From Bog-756 sp963734395 (GTDB lineage Bacteria > Actinomycetota > Acidimicrobiia > Acidimicrobiales > RAAP-2): 64,000 bases of DNA. The DNA lies in the NCBI GenBank assembly GCA_963734395.1, contig CAVTGY010000001.1, positions 193,190 to 257,189 of the forward strand. The letters run 5' to 3'. The translations under genes and the position numbers were made by a program. Numbering within the stretch: position 1 is the first letter of the stretch; each line of letters opens with the position of its first letter. A model generated the notes under the pieces. It made no database searches. It saw nothing but the letters and a program-made list of their open reading frames with translations, and was not told where the DNA came from. Of the stretch, positions 35,565-43,433 are shown piece by piece.

Positions 35565-36875
35565 ATGAGAACTCTGGCTATCAACGTCGACCTGATCACC
35601 GGATGGTTCCCACTTACGGTGATCATCGTCGGCATCGCCTCGGTGGTGCTGTCGGTGGGTTGGCACGACGGGGCGTGGAAGTGGCAGCTGCCGATCGGGA
35701 TACCGGTCAGCTTCGTGCTCACCGTGCTCACCGCAGTGGCCATCCATATCTTCAACCTGGTGCCCGACGAGTTCCCCACTTCGTTCTATCTGTGGGCCTG
35801 GATGGTGTGGTACTCGGTGGTCATCATCGTGCTCGGCTGGACCAGGGCCCACTGGGTCCTTCGTACCTTTTCGGTGATCGCCTTCGTCTTCTGCATCCTC
35901 GCCGCATTCACCGTGGTCAACCAGACCTTCGACTACTACCCGACCCTGGACCGGTTATTCGGCAAGGACGCGGCCAACTTCGTGAACCTCCCTGCTCTTC
36001 GAGCCATCCGTACCCAGACTCGAGAGAGCGGAAAACTCCCCCTCCACGGCGAGACCATCGCCGTGACCATTCCGGGAACCATCTCGAAGTTCGCCACGGG
36101 ACAGGCCTTCGTGTACCTCCCGCCCGCCTGGTTTGGCAACCCAGAACCGCAATTGCCGGTCATCGAGCTGATCGCAGGCATTCCCGGCGAGCCCGCGGAC
36201 TGGACCCGGGCCGGCTATGCCGACAGCACCTCTACTTCGTTCGCGGAGACCCACCACGGCGTGGCACCGATTCTGGTCATTCCGGACAACAACGGCAACG
36301 CCCAGGACACCGAGTGCTCCAACAGTTCGCTCGGCAACGCGGAGACCTACCTGGTCAAGGATGTGCCCGCCTTTATGCAGGCGAACTTCAATGCGGCGGT
36401 CGGCAAGCGATCGCTCGCCGTCGCCGGTCTGTCGGACGGGGGAACCTGTGCCAGCATGCTCGCTCTCCGCAATCCCACGGTCTTCCAGACTTTCGGTGAT
36501 TACTCGGGCTATACCGATCCGACCTTCCTCAACGACGACGAGCAACAGACGATCACCACCCTCTACGGTGGATCCACGGCTAACTACCTCGCCCACGATC
36601 CGGTCCACCTTCTGAAAAGCGCAAGGTACCCGGGCCTGGCCGGATGGTTCACCGCCGGTCAGAGCGATCCCCAGCCATTGGCCGCGGCGATGACACTCAG
36701 TGCGCTGGCCGAAAAGGCCGGTCTTCAAGTGTGTGTGTCCACGCCTCCCGGAGATCATTCGTTCAGCTTTTGGGCGCAGGCCTTCAGGGACTCGTTGCCG
36801 TGGATGTCGTGGCGATTGGGCCTGACCCCACCACCAAAGGATGCTCCCGCCCACTGCGTCCCTCCCATCCCTTGA
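35565..36875 (+). CDS. Membrane-anchored esterase of the EstD/antigen-85-like alpha/beta-hydrolase group
   Basis: About 436 residues. Four N-terminal membrane helices (WFPLTVIIVGIASVVLSVG, WQLPIGIPVSFVLTVLTAV, FYLWAWMVWYSVVIIVLG, TFSVIAFVFCILAAFTVV) precede an extracellular hydrolase domain: VYLPPAWFGNPEPQLPVIEL, GVAPILVIPDNNGNAQDTEC, the nucleophile Ser in AVAGLSDGGTCASMLAL, ARYPGLAGWFTAGQSDP and PGDHSFSFWAQAF with the His. An upstream ATG at 35541 is in frame. A close paralogue with the same domain order lies at 50334-51627. Mycolyl- or glycolipid-transferring activity would suit the fold, but this is inference. Confidence 0.83.
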   Translation: MRTLAINVDLITGWFPLTVIIVGIASVVLSVGWHDGAWKWQLPIGIPVSFVLTVLTAVAIHIFNLVPDEFPTSFYLWAWMVWYSVVIIVLGWTRAHWVLRTFSVIAFVFCILAAFTVVNQTFDYYPTLDRLFGKDAANFVNLPALRAIRTQTRESGKLPLHGETIAVTIPGTISKFATGQAFVYLPPAWFGNPEPQLPVIELIAGIPGEPADWTRAGYADSTSTSFAETHHGVAPILVIPDNNGNAQDTECSNSSLGNAETYLVKDVPAFMQANFNAAVGKRSLAVAGLSDGGTCASMLALRNPTVFQTFGDYSGYTDPTFLNDDEQQTITTLYGGSTANYLAHDPVHLLKSARYPGLAGWFTAGQSDPQPLAAAMTLSALAEKAGLQVCVSTPPGDHSFSFWAQAFRDSLPWMSWRLGLTPPPKDAPAHCVPPIP

Positions 36876-36900
36876 CCATCACATGGTTTATGCTGCCCGG

Positions 36901-36973
36901 GCGCCCCTAGCTCAACGGTGGAGCAGCGGATTCTTAATCCGCAGGTTGGGTGGTTCGAGTCCCCCGGGGCGCA
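36901..36973 (+). tRNA. tRNA-Lys(CTT)
   Basis: Acceptor GCGCCCC pairs with GGGGCGC at 36966-36972, the anticodon loop is ATTCTTAATCC (CTT), and the T loop is GGTTCGAGTCC. CCA is not encoded. Confidence 0.94.
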
Positions 36974-36980
36974 CTGGATC

Positions 36981-37287
36981 TCAGATCGCCTGCACCTGTT
37001 CGTAGTAGCACTCGCAGGTGTCCACCATCCGCTTGAATTCGGCACGACCGTCGACGGCGTAGGTCTGGTCGAGTTCACCCTCCAGCAGCTGGACCACGCA
37101 GCCCAGCTTGACCGGTGGGATCACCGCTTTGAGCGACTCCGCTACCGCCGCTTCCGGTTCCGAGCCTGCACAGCGCCGCTCGGCGAAATATTCCGAAAAT
37201 TTCGCCGAAGGCCGACTGCAGGTCGGCAATGGGGACCGGTAGGCAGACAACGTCCCTCGGTTTGGCTCTCCACCTGCCTCGCCCCAT
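36981..37287 (-). CDS. Small conserved-looking protein B, paralogue of the gene upstream
   Basis: About 102 residues after correcting one break near 37195. ATG at 37287 begins MGRGRWRAKPRDVVCLPVPI, continuing ADLQSAFGEIF, then EYFAERRCAGSEPEAAVAES, LKAVIPPVKLGCVVQLLEGE, DQTYAVDGRAEFKRMVDTCE and CYYEQVQAI. It aligns along most of its length with protein A (37307-37667): PVP..L...F..F.EYA.RR..G..P.EAV.E.L, then GE.D..Y...G..EF..M. Third gene of the ArsR-SRPBCC operon. No known family recognised; probably soluble and helical. Confidence 0.5.
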
Positions 37288-37306
37288 AGCTAACGTCGAG
37301 ACCGAC

Positions 37307-37667
37307 TCACTGCCCCTCGACCCCGGCATAGTGATCGCCCTTGGCGATGAGGTCGTCAAACATCATTCGACCGTCGAATGGCGCACCGATCGAGAACTCC
37401 TCATCGAACGCTCCACTCAACATCAGCTCCACATCGTCCAGCTCCTCAGCGGGAAGCAACATTCCCAACGCTTCGGTCACCGCCTCGTCGGGGCCCATGC
37501 CTTCGAGTCGCCGCCCGGCATACTCCTCCCAGAACGGTTGGAGGACAGCGTTCAGGTAGCGAACCGGCACCGGCTCGAATACGCGATGGGTTGGTAGTCG
37601 GCGACGGTGCGCCATACACGGGCTTATCGGCCGGCAGCGCCGATTCCTTGAGCCAATTCCGCGGCAC
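37307..37667 (-). CDS. Small conserved-looking protein A, tandem paralogue of protein B
   Basis: About 119 residues. GTG at 37667 follows GGGAGG by 2 bp and lies 13 bp after the ArsR-SRPBCC stop; it begins VPRNWLKESALPADKPVYGA. A break near 37580 leads to VFEPVPVRYLNAVLQPFWEE, YAGRRLEGMGPDEAVTEALG, MLLPAEELDDVELMLSGAFD and DGRMMFDDLIAKGDHYAGVE. Acidic overall. It is paralogous to the next gene, which starts 19 bp after its stop. Function unknown; co-expression with the ArsR-SRPBCC regulator is implied by spacing. Confidence 0.52.
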
Positions 37668-37680
37668 ACCCTCCCGTCGC

Positions 37681-38433
37681 TCAGGCGTACCTCAGCGATC
37701 CCGGCGTAGTGAGCAATTGGCCCGTCTCCAACCATGTCTTGAGGCCGGAGAGGATCATCGGCCAGCCGCCGTAGAGTTCAGGATTCGCTCCCTCCCGCAG
37801 CTCGTCATGGGTCACGGTCAGTCGGCACGAGTCTTCGATGGGTTCGATCTCCCAGGTGACACGCGAGGGACCCTCGCTCTTCACATCGTCACTCCAGAGC
37901 GCGGTCAGGGTGTGGACGAGTCGCCGCGGGGGATCGACTTCGAGGACCTCGCCTTGGCCGAGGAGCCCATTGGCCTCCGGTGCCCCCATCTGCAGACTCG
38001 AGCCGACCTTCCACTCCGATGTGACCGCGGCGCCGAAGTTGTACTTGCTCCTGATCTCCGGATCGGTGATCGCCTCCCATAGGGCCTCGGGGGTGGTGCG
38101 AATGTAGATCTCAAATATCTTCTCCATGGGACTCTCCAGTCTGCTCTTGAGGTCACTGAGCGCAGCCGCCCAGGGCTCGGTGTACTTGCTGACCCATCGA
38201 TCGTGGATGAGCCGAATCGGGACCGGGTTCAGAAAATGCAGCTTCTCGCGGCCACGCCGTTTGGTGACCACCAACCTCGCCTCCTCGAGTTGCTTCAGGT
38301 GCTTCATCACTCCGAAGCGGGTCATCGAAAAGCGCTCCTCGAGTGAATGCAGCGTCTGGCCGTCCTCGCGGAATAATTCGTCGAGCAAGCTCCGCCGGGT
38401 CGGATCGGCGAGGGCTCTGAACACCGTGTCCAT
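37681..38433 (-). CDS. ArsR-type winged helix fused to SRPBCC (AHSA1) domain
   Basis: A 250-residue fusion. Residues 1-90 are an ArsR/SmtB winged helix without metal-binding Cys: VFRALADPTRRSLLDELFRE, LEERFSMTRFGVMKHLKQLEEARLVVTKRRGREKLHFLN. Residues 110-250 are an AHSA1-like SRPBCC pocket: FEIYIRTTPEALWEAITDPE, GSSLQMGAPEANGLLGQGEVLEVDPPRRLVHTL, SRVTWEIEPIEDSCRLTVTHDE and GGWPMILSGLKTWLETG. Such fusions are thought to sense a hydrophobic ligand. ATG at 38433 is 8 bp after a -10 whose spacer holds a palindromic operator (38442-38471), so autoregulation and a nearly leaderless transcript are likely. It heads an operon with proteins A and B. Confidence 0.92.
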   Translation of the reverse strand: MDTVFRALADPTRRSLLDELFREDGQTLHSLEERFSMTRFGVMKHLKQLEEARLVVTKRRGREKLHFLNPVPIRLIHDRWVSKYTEPWAAALSDLKSRLESPMEKIFEIYIRTTPEALWEAITDPEIRSKYNFGAAVTSEWKVGSSLQMGAPEANGLLGQGEVLEVDPPRRLVHTLTALWSDDVKSEGPSRVTWEIEPIEDSCRLTVTHDELREGANPELYGGWPMILSGLKTWLETGQLLTTPGSLRYA

Positions 38434-38441
38434 ACCGCAGC

Positions 38442-38471
38442 AGTATATGTGACTATTTAGTCACATGTCAA
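38442..38471 (-). promoter_or_regulatory. ArsR promoter with operator in the spacer
   Basis: On the minus strand TTGACA (38466-38471) and TATACT (38442-38447) are 18 bp apart. The palindrome ATGTGACTATTTAGTCACAT (38447-38466; 9-bp arms around TT) fills the spacer exactly, so a bound dimer would block the promoter. Confidence 0.78.
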
Positions 38472-38513
38472 TCCCCCCCGGGTGGTGAAGGGAACGCCCG
38501 ATATCGTGAAAGG

Positions 38514-39524
38514 GTGGCTGCCAAGGACGTCCGGGTCGTGGAGGCTTCGGGTCGAACCATCGAGATCTCCAATCCGGACAAGATCTACTTTCCCGAGCTG
38601 GGTGCCACCAAGTCCGACCTGGTCTCCTACTACCTCGACATCGCCGACGCGCTGGCAAACACGGCCAAGGGTCGGCCGGCCCTGCTCGAGCGGTTCCCGG
38701 GTGGTGCCGGTGGAAAGTCCTTCTTCCAGAAGCGAGTTCCCGCCAATGCCCCGAGTTGGCTCCAGAGCACCGTGGTCAGCACCCCCAACGGCACGACGTC
38801 CAACGCGCTGGTGGTCGCCGACATTTCGCATGTGCTCTGGGCAGTCAACCTGGGGTGCCTCGGTCTGCACCTTTGGCCCTACCGCGCCGACGACCCTGAC
38901 CACGCCGATGAGCTGCGCATCGATCTGGATCCACAGCCTGGGACCTCCTTCGACCAGGTCCGGGTGGCAGCAACAGACACCCGGCTCCTCCTGACCGAGC
39001 TCGGCGTCGTCAGCTATCCCAAGACAACCGGGAACCGCGGCGTCCACATCTACGTCCGGCTCGAGCCCCGATGGGACAGCTTCGAGGTCCGGGCCGGCGC
39101 CGTAGCGCTGGCACGCGAGCTCGAGCGCAGGCACCCGGACCTGATCACCTCCAACTGGTGGAAGGAAGAACGAGGAGAAAGGATCTTTGTCGATTTCAAC
39201 CAGAACGCCCCCCACAAGACGGTGTTCGGCGCATGGTTCGCACGACCCCGGGTCGGTGGTCAGGTTTCGACTCCTCTGGCCTGGGATGAGATCGACACCG
39301 TCGAGCCGGAGGAGCTGACCATCCGAACGGTCCCCGACCTGGTTCGGCGCCGCGGTGACCCGTGGGCGGGTATCGCCGACCAGCCTCAATCGCTCGAGCC
39401 CCTGTTGGAGATGGCTGAGCGGGACCGAGCCAATGGGCTGCACGACGCCCCTTGGCCACCCGAATACCCCAAACAACCCGACGAACCGACCAGGGTGGCG
39501 CCCAGCCGGGCCAAAAAGGAATGA
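38514..39524 (+). CDS. LigD-type primase-polymerase (PolDom)
   Basis: A 336-residue stand-alone DNA/RNA polymerase domain of the archaeo-eukaryotic primase superfamily, used in end joining and gap filling. Motif A is LRIDLDPQPGTSFDQV (DLD, catalytic); motif B is GNRGVHIYVRL with SYPKTTGNRG before it; motif C WWKEERGERIFVDFNQNAPHKT. KIYFPELGATKSDLVSYYLDIA at the N-terminus is typical. The phosphoesterase and ligase domains of full LigD are absent; a ligase is encoded separately two genes downstream. GTG at 38514 has little leader. The stop overlaps the next start. Confidence 0.9.
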   Translation: MAAKDVRVVEASGRTIEISNPDKIYFPELGATKSDLVSYYLDIADALANTAKGRPALLERFPGGAGGKSFFQKRVPANAPSWLQSTVVSTPNGTTSNALVVADISHVLWAVNLGCLGLHLWPYRADDPDHADELRIDLDPQPGTSFDQVRVAATDTRLLLTELGVVSYPKTTGNRGVHIYVRLEPRWDSFEVRAGAVALARELERRHPDLITSNWWKEERGERIFVDFNQNAPHKTVFGAWFARPRVGGQVSTPLAWDEIDTVEPEELTIRTVPDLVRRRGDPWAGIADQPQSLEPLLEMAERDRANGLHDAPWPPEYPKQPDEPTRVAPSRAKKE

Positions 39525-40543
39525 GGGCGATGGATCCGGTTGCCGCATTGCGACGCATCGCCTACCTCCTCGAGCGTGAGGGTGCGGAATCGTACAAGGT
39601 ACGGGCATTCCGCAATGCTGCCGCTGCCATCACCGACCTCCCGATCGCCGAGCTGGAAACGATGACCCCGGCCCGCCTGCAGAAGATCCCTGGCGTGGGC
39701 AAGACGAGTGCCCAGGTGATAACCGAGGCGCTTGGTGGCAAGTCGCCGGCGTATCTGGACAAACTCGAATTGGTGGATCCACCGCCGTTGAGTGATGAGG
39801 CCGGCCGGTTGTTGGATCTGTTGCAAGGAGACTGCCACAGTCACTCGGACTGGTCGGATGGAGGTAGCCCGATCAGGGAGATGGCTCTGGCGGCAAGAGA
39901 ACTCGGGCACCGCTACTGGGCACTCACCGATCACAGTCCCCGGCTGACCATCGCCCATGGACTGGACGCTGATCGCCTACGCCAACAACTCGATGTCATC
40001 GATGAGCTGAATGCCGAGCTCGCACCGTTTCGCGTCCTCACCGGCATCGAGGTGGACATCCTCGAAGACGGATCGCTCGATCAGGATGACGGGTTGCTCG
40101 CACAGCTGGATGTCGTGGTCGCCAGCGTCCATTCGAAGCTCCGAATGGACGCACCTGACATGACCAAACGCATGGTGCGGGCCATCGAGAGTCCACATAC
40201 CGACATCCTGGGACACTGCACCGGACGTATCGTGGTCGGACGCGGTCGCCCACAGTCAACCTTCGACGCGGAGGTGGTGTTCGCCGCCTGCGCGCACACC
40301 GATACCGCGGTCGAGATCAACTCCAGGCCGGAGCGCCTCGACCCACCCGATACATTGCTCGCTCTCGCGCTCTCCCTCGACTGCGTGGTGGTGGTGGACA
40401 CTGATGCCCACGCTCCGGGTCAGCTCGAGTGGCAACGCAACGGCTGCGAGAAGGCGGCATCGGTCGGGGTCCCGTTCGATCGGGTCATGAACGCCTTTCC
40501 GCTGGACGACTTCCTGGCCTGGACCGCCGGCCACGCTGCGTAG
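39521..40543 (+). CDS. HhH-PHP protein (PolX-like without polymerase palm)
   Basis: About 340 residues. Residues 4-75 match the 8-kDa helix-hairpin-helix domain of family X polymerases (ALRRIAYLLEREGAESYKVRAF, KIPGVGKTSAQVITEAL). Residues 105-335 form a PHP metallo-phosphoesterase with all metal motifs: GDCHSHSDWSDG, ALTDHSP, GIEVDIL, VASVHSKL, DILGHCTGR, AVEINSRPERLDPP and VVDTDAHAPGQL. The polymerase palm found between the two domains in PolX is missing. PHP domains of this type remove 3' or phosphate ends in repair. ATG at 39521 overlaps the polymerase stop (ATGA); ATG at 39530 is an alternative. Confidence 0.88.
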   Translation: MRAMDPVAALRRIAYLLEREGAESYKVRAFRNAAAAITDLPIAELETMTPARLQKIPGVGKTSAQVITEALGGKSPAYLDKLELVDPPPLSDEAGRLLDLLQGDCHSHSDWSDGGSPIREMALAARELGHRYWALTDHSPRLTIAHGLDADRLRQQLDVIDELNAELAPFRVLTGIEVDILEDGSLDQDDGLLAQLDVVVASVHSKLRMDAPDMTKRMVRAIESPHTDILGHCTGRIVVGRGRPQSTFDAEVVFAACAHTDTAVEINSRPERLDPPDTLLALALSLDCVVVVDTDAHAPGQLEWQRNGCEKAASVGVPFDRVMNAFPLDDFLAWTAGHAA

Positions 40544-40586
40544 GCCACGTCCCGTCGCTGTTTGGTGAGACGGGTACGCTTGGCCG

Positions 40587-41648
40587 GTGACGCTCCCCGT
40601 GGTGCCGCCGGTGTCGCCCATGCTGGCCAAACTGACCCGAGAGCTTCCCGAGGCGGACGGCCTCTTCTACGAGCCGAAATGGGACGGCTTCCGTTGCATC
40701 GTGTTCCGCGATGGCGATGACGTCGTGCTGGGCAGCCGAAACGAGAAGCCGCTCACCGGTTACTTTCCCGAATTGGTCGAATCCCTGTTGGCCAACGTGC
40801 CGGATCGGTGCGTACTGGACGGCGAAATCGTGATCGCCGGACCGTCCGGTCTCGATTTCGATGCGCTGTCCCAGCGGATCCATCCCGCCGCATCGCGAGT
40901 CAAGCTGCTCGCCCAATCCACACCGGCGTCTTTCGTTGCCTTTGATCTGCTGGCGCTGGGTGACGCGGACATGCGGGCGGAGCCCTACGCCCGACGACGC
41001 AAGGCCCTGGAGAAGTCGTTCAAGAAGGCCAAGCCTCCGATCCACCTCACGCCCGTGACTACTCAGCCCGATGTAGCCCGCGACTGGTTCTCACGGTTTG
41101 AAGGAGCCGGGTTGGACGGTGTCGTGGTCAAGGCTGGCGACCTGCAGTACCAGCCCGACAAGCGGGTGATGATGAAGGTCAAACATGAGCGAACTGCCGA
41201 TTGCGTGGTGGGTGGATTCCGGTGGCACAAGGTAGGTGGCGTGGTCGGATCGCTCCTCCTCGGGCTCTTCGACGATGCCGGGGTGCTCCACCATGCAGGG
41301 GTTGCCTCTGGATTCAGTGCCGCCCGGAGGGAGGAGTTCGTCGAGACGCTGGAGCCCTATCGCAAGAACGCCGCCGAAGGGCATCCGTGGCAAATCCACG
41401 GCCAGCCGCCAGGTCGCGTTCCCGGGGGACAGAGCCGGTGGAGTGCCGGAAAGGATCTCAGTTGGGAGCCGTTGCGCCCGGAGCTGGTCGCAGAGGTGGC
41501 CTACGACCACCTTCAAGGTGACCGTTTCCGTCACGCCACCTCGTTCATCCGGTGGCGACCAGACCGGGAACCGCCATCGTGCACGTACTCGCAGCTCGAC
41601 ACTCCTGTACCCACCGAACTCAAGGATGTCTTCGGCACCACGGGCTGA
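40587..41648 (+). CDS. ATP-dependent DNA ligase, LigC/LigD-ligase type
   Basis: A 353-residue ligase sealing nicks with ATP. Motif I is FYEPKWDGFRCIVFR with the Lys that is adenylated; then VLGSRNEKPLTGYFPEL (motif Ia), CVLDGEIVI (III), SFVAFDLLAL (IIIa), GLDGVVVKAGDLQYQPDKR (IV) and MMKVKHERTADCVVGGF (V). The C-terminal OB domain contains GSLLLGLFDDAG and AEVAYDHLQGDRFRHATSFIRW (motif VI). Starts 43 bp after the PHP gene, in the same operon. Short two-domain ligases like this complete end joining or base-excision repair. Confidence 0.93.
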   Translation: MTLPVVPPVSPMLAKLTRELPEADGLFYEPKWDGFRCIVFRDGDDVVLGSRNEKPLTGYFPELVESLLANVPDRCVLDGEIVIAGPSGLDFDALSQRIHPAASRVKLLAQSTPASFVAFDLLALGDADMRAEPYARRRKALEKSFKKAKPPIHLTPVTTQPDVARDWFSRFEGAGLDGVVVKAGDLQYQPDKRVMMKVKHERTADCVVGGFRWHKVGGVVGSLLLGLFDDAGVLHHAGVASGFSAARREEFVETLEPYRKNAAEGHPWQIHGQPPGRVPGGQSRWSAGKDLSWEPLRPELVAEVAYDHLQGDRFRHATSFIRWRPDREPPSCTYSQLDTPVPTELKDVFGTTG

Positions 41649-41657
41649 AGCTGGGGC

Positions 41658-42542
41658 TCAGCCGATCGGTAGTGCCGCAGCCCGCTGGGCGAGTGAGGGA
41701 TCCCTGAAGCGCCGGCACACATCCTCGAATTCCTTGGTCGGCCCCTGCCACCGCAGCGAGCTGGCGCTGTCGAGGAGTGATCGATCCACCCGCAGGGTGG
41801 CAAGAACTCTGAACAGCTCGGCATGCTCACGGTCGCCGGCGAGTGTGGCCGCCAGCTTGGCCGCACCACGGACCGCTCGCCGGACATCGGGATCCCAATC
41901 GACGACCTCATCGGGCACCCGATCGAAGCTTCGGTAGTGGGCAAGTACCGTCGATGCCGACCGCTTACCCCACCCGGCCAGTCCCGGGAACCCGTCGGCG
42001 GAGTCACCGACCAGTGCGAGCCAATCGGGTATCGAGCGGGGGGCGACTCCGAACTTGGACCACACGCCTGCCTCGTCGCTCACCGTGCCGCTCCGGCGGT
42101 CGAGTTGCACGATCCGCTCACCTTCAACGCACTGGGCCAGGTCCTTGTCCGGTGTGCAGATGATCACCTGCTCCACGTTCGGGTCCTCGGCGGCCACCGT
42201 GGCAGCCGAGGCAAGTGCGTCATCAGCTTCGAGCTCGACCATCGGCCACAGTGCAACCCCCAGAGCGGCAATGGCCGTCTCAAGGATCGGGAACTGGGAG
42301 CGCAACTCGGGAGCGATGCCGGCACCGGTCTTGTAGCCGGGCCACAGATCGTTTCGAAATGACTCGATGACCTGGTCGGTGGCCACGCCAATGTGGGTGG
42401 CACCGTCGGAAAGCATGCCCACCAGGGTGAGGATCACACCGCGAGCCGCACCGATCTCTTCTCCGTCGTCCGACGCTCGTGGTGGTTGCCCGAAGAAATG
42501 ACGGAACAATTCGTAGGTCCCGTCCACCAGATGGACCTTCAC
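41658..42542 (-). CDS. 5'-3' exonuclease (PolA N-terminal domain type, FEN family)
   Basis: About 294 residues. The metal site is built from KVHLVDGTYELFRHFFG, MVELEADDALASAA (acidic cluster), IICTPDKDLAQCV, and WLALVGDSADGFPGLAGWGKRSAS (helix-hairpin-helix with the last acidic pair). These are the motifs of the PolA flap-nuclease domain, here as an independent protein, which removes RNA primers and 5' flaps. GTG at 42542 is preferred. Convergent with the ligase gene, the stops 9 bp apart. Its upstream region (42543-42770) is unusually AT-rich and palindrome-dense. Confidence 0.9.
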   Translation of the reverse strand: MKVHLVDGTYELFRHFFGQPPRASDDGEEIGAARGVILTLVGMLSDGATHIGVATDQVIESFRNDLWPGYKTGAGIAPELRSQFPILETAIAALGVALWPMVELEADDALASAATVAAEDPNVEQVIICTPDKDLAQCVEGERIVQLDRRSGTVSDEAGVWSKFGVAPRSIPDWLALVGDSADGFPGLAGWGKRSASTVLAHYRSFDRVPDEVVDWDPDVRRAVRGAAKLAATLAGDREHAELFRVLATLRVDRSLLDSASSLRWQGPTKEFEDVCRRFRDPSLAQRAAALPIG

Positions 42543-42559
42543 CGGTGCAGTCTGCCACC

Positions 42560-42627
42560 TTGGCCAAATTACTCCCGCCTCGGGCGCTCTACCTTGGCCA
42601 ATTACTTTTGAAAAATTGGCCAAATTA
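42560..42627. repeat. Three TTGGCCAA palindromes upstream of the exonuclease gene
   Basis: TTGGCCAAATTA at 42560-42571, TTGGCCAATTA at 42594-42604 and TTGGCCAAATTA at 42616-42627. Each contains the perfect 8-bp palindrome TTGGCCAA. The site spacing (34 and 22 bp) is not codon-like; a protein-binding array at the exonuclease promoter is the simplest reading. Confidence 0.55.
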
Positions 42628-42653
42628 TCGCGTATGAACGATATCCGTCTCAG

Positions 42654-42688
42654 GAATTATCGTGCACAAGTGATAATTCGAGCGAATT
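42654..42688. promoter_or_regulatory. Two further inverted repeats in the exonuclease upstream region
   Basis: GAATTATC (42654-42661) and GATAATTC (42672-42679) are exact inverted copies around GTGCACAAGT, and AATTCG-AG-CGAATT (42675-42688) overlaps the second arm. The region up to the response regulator stop at 42771 holds no gene. Confidence 0.45.
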
Positions 42689-42770
42689 TCAGAATTGGAC
42701 TCGCCAAGGTTGGAGCCTCTGAATGATCGCATCTGCCAGCGGCACAGGGGGACGACCGCCACATCGTCGC

Positions 42771-43433
42771 CTAGACCAGCCGCCGGTCGGAGGCCCATTT
42801 GGCCAGCTCGTGTCGGGTCGACAGCTGCAGCTTCCGCAGGACCGAGGAGACATGCGACTCCACGGTCTTGGCGGAAATGGTCAGGTCGCGGGCCACCTCC
42901 TTGTAGGTGTAGCCACGGGCGATCAGGCGCAGGACTTCGCGCTCGCGCCGGGAGAGCTGGTCCAACTCGGGATCGAGACCGGTTGCCATCGTCGGCGCGC
43001 CGGCAGTTCCAGCGAACGCGTCCAGGACGAATCCAGCCAGGCGGGGGGAGAAGACGGCGTCGCCCGCCGCCACCTGGTAGACCGCGTCGAGCAGCTCCTC
43101 TCCCGACACGGTCTTGGTTATATAGCCACGTGCGCCGGCTCGAATGACCGCGATCACATCCTCGGGCGCGTCAGAGACGGACAGGGCCAGAAACTGCACC
43201 TGCGGGTTGTGGGGCATGACACCGGCGATGACCGCCTGGCCTCCCCCACCGGGAAGGTGGACGTCGAGTAGCACCACGTCGGGGACCCGCTCGTTGATCA
43301 TCTCGACGGCGGCGTCGACTTCGTCGGCCTCGCCGACGATGGTGACGGCGGCACCCAGCTCGGCTCGCACTCCCGCCCTGACTACCGCATGGTCGTCAAC
43401 CAGGAAAACCCGCGGGCGCCCCTCGTCACTCAT
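42771..43433 (-). CDS. NarL-family response regulator of the PspC-type kinase
   Basis: A 220-residue regulator. Receiver: RVFLVDDHAVVRAGV, VVLLDVHLPGGGG with the phosphorylated Asp, and GARGYITKTVSGEEL with the Lys. Output: QLSRREREVLRLIARGYTYKEVARDLTISAKTVESHVSSVLRKL, a LuxR-type HTH. ATG at 43433 overlaps the kinase stop (four bases), so the two are made together. Targets probably include the adjacent PspC, DUF1707 and ABC genes, which is inference from position. Confidence 0.94.
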   Translation of the reverse strand: MSDEGRPRVFLVDDHAVVRAGVRAELGAAVTIVGEADEVDAAVEMINERVPDVVLLDVHLPGGGGQAVIAGVMPHNPQVQFLALSVSDAPEDVIAVIRAGARGYITKTVSGEELLDAVYQVAAGDAVFSPRLAGFVLDAFAGTAGAPTMATGLDPELDQLSRREREVLRLIARGYTYKEVARDLTISAKTVESHVSSVLRKLQLSTRHELAKWASDRRLV

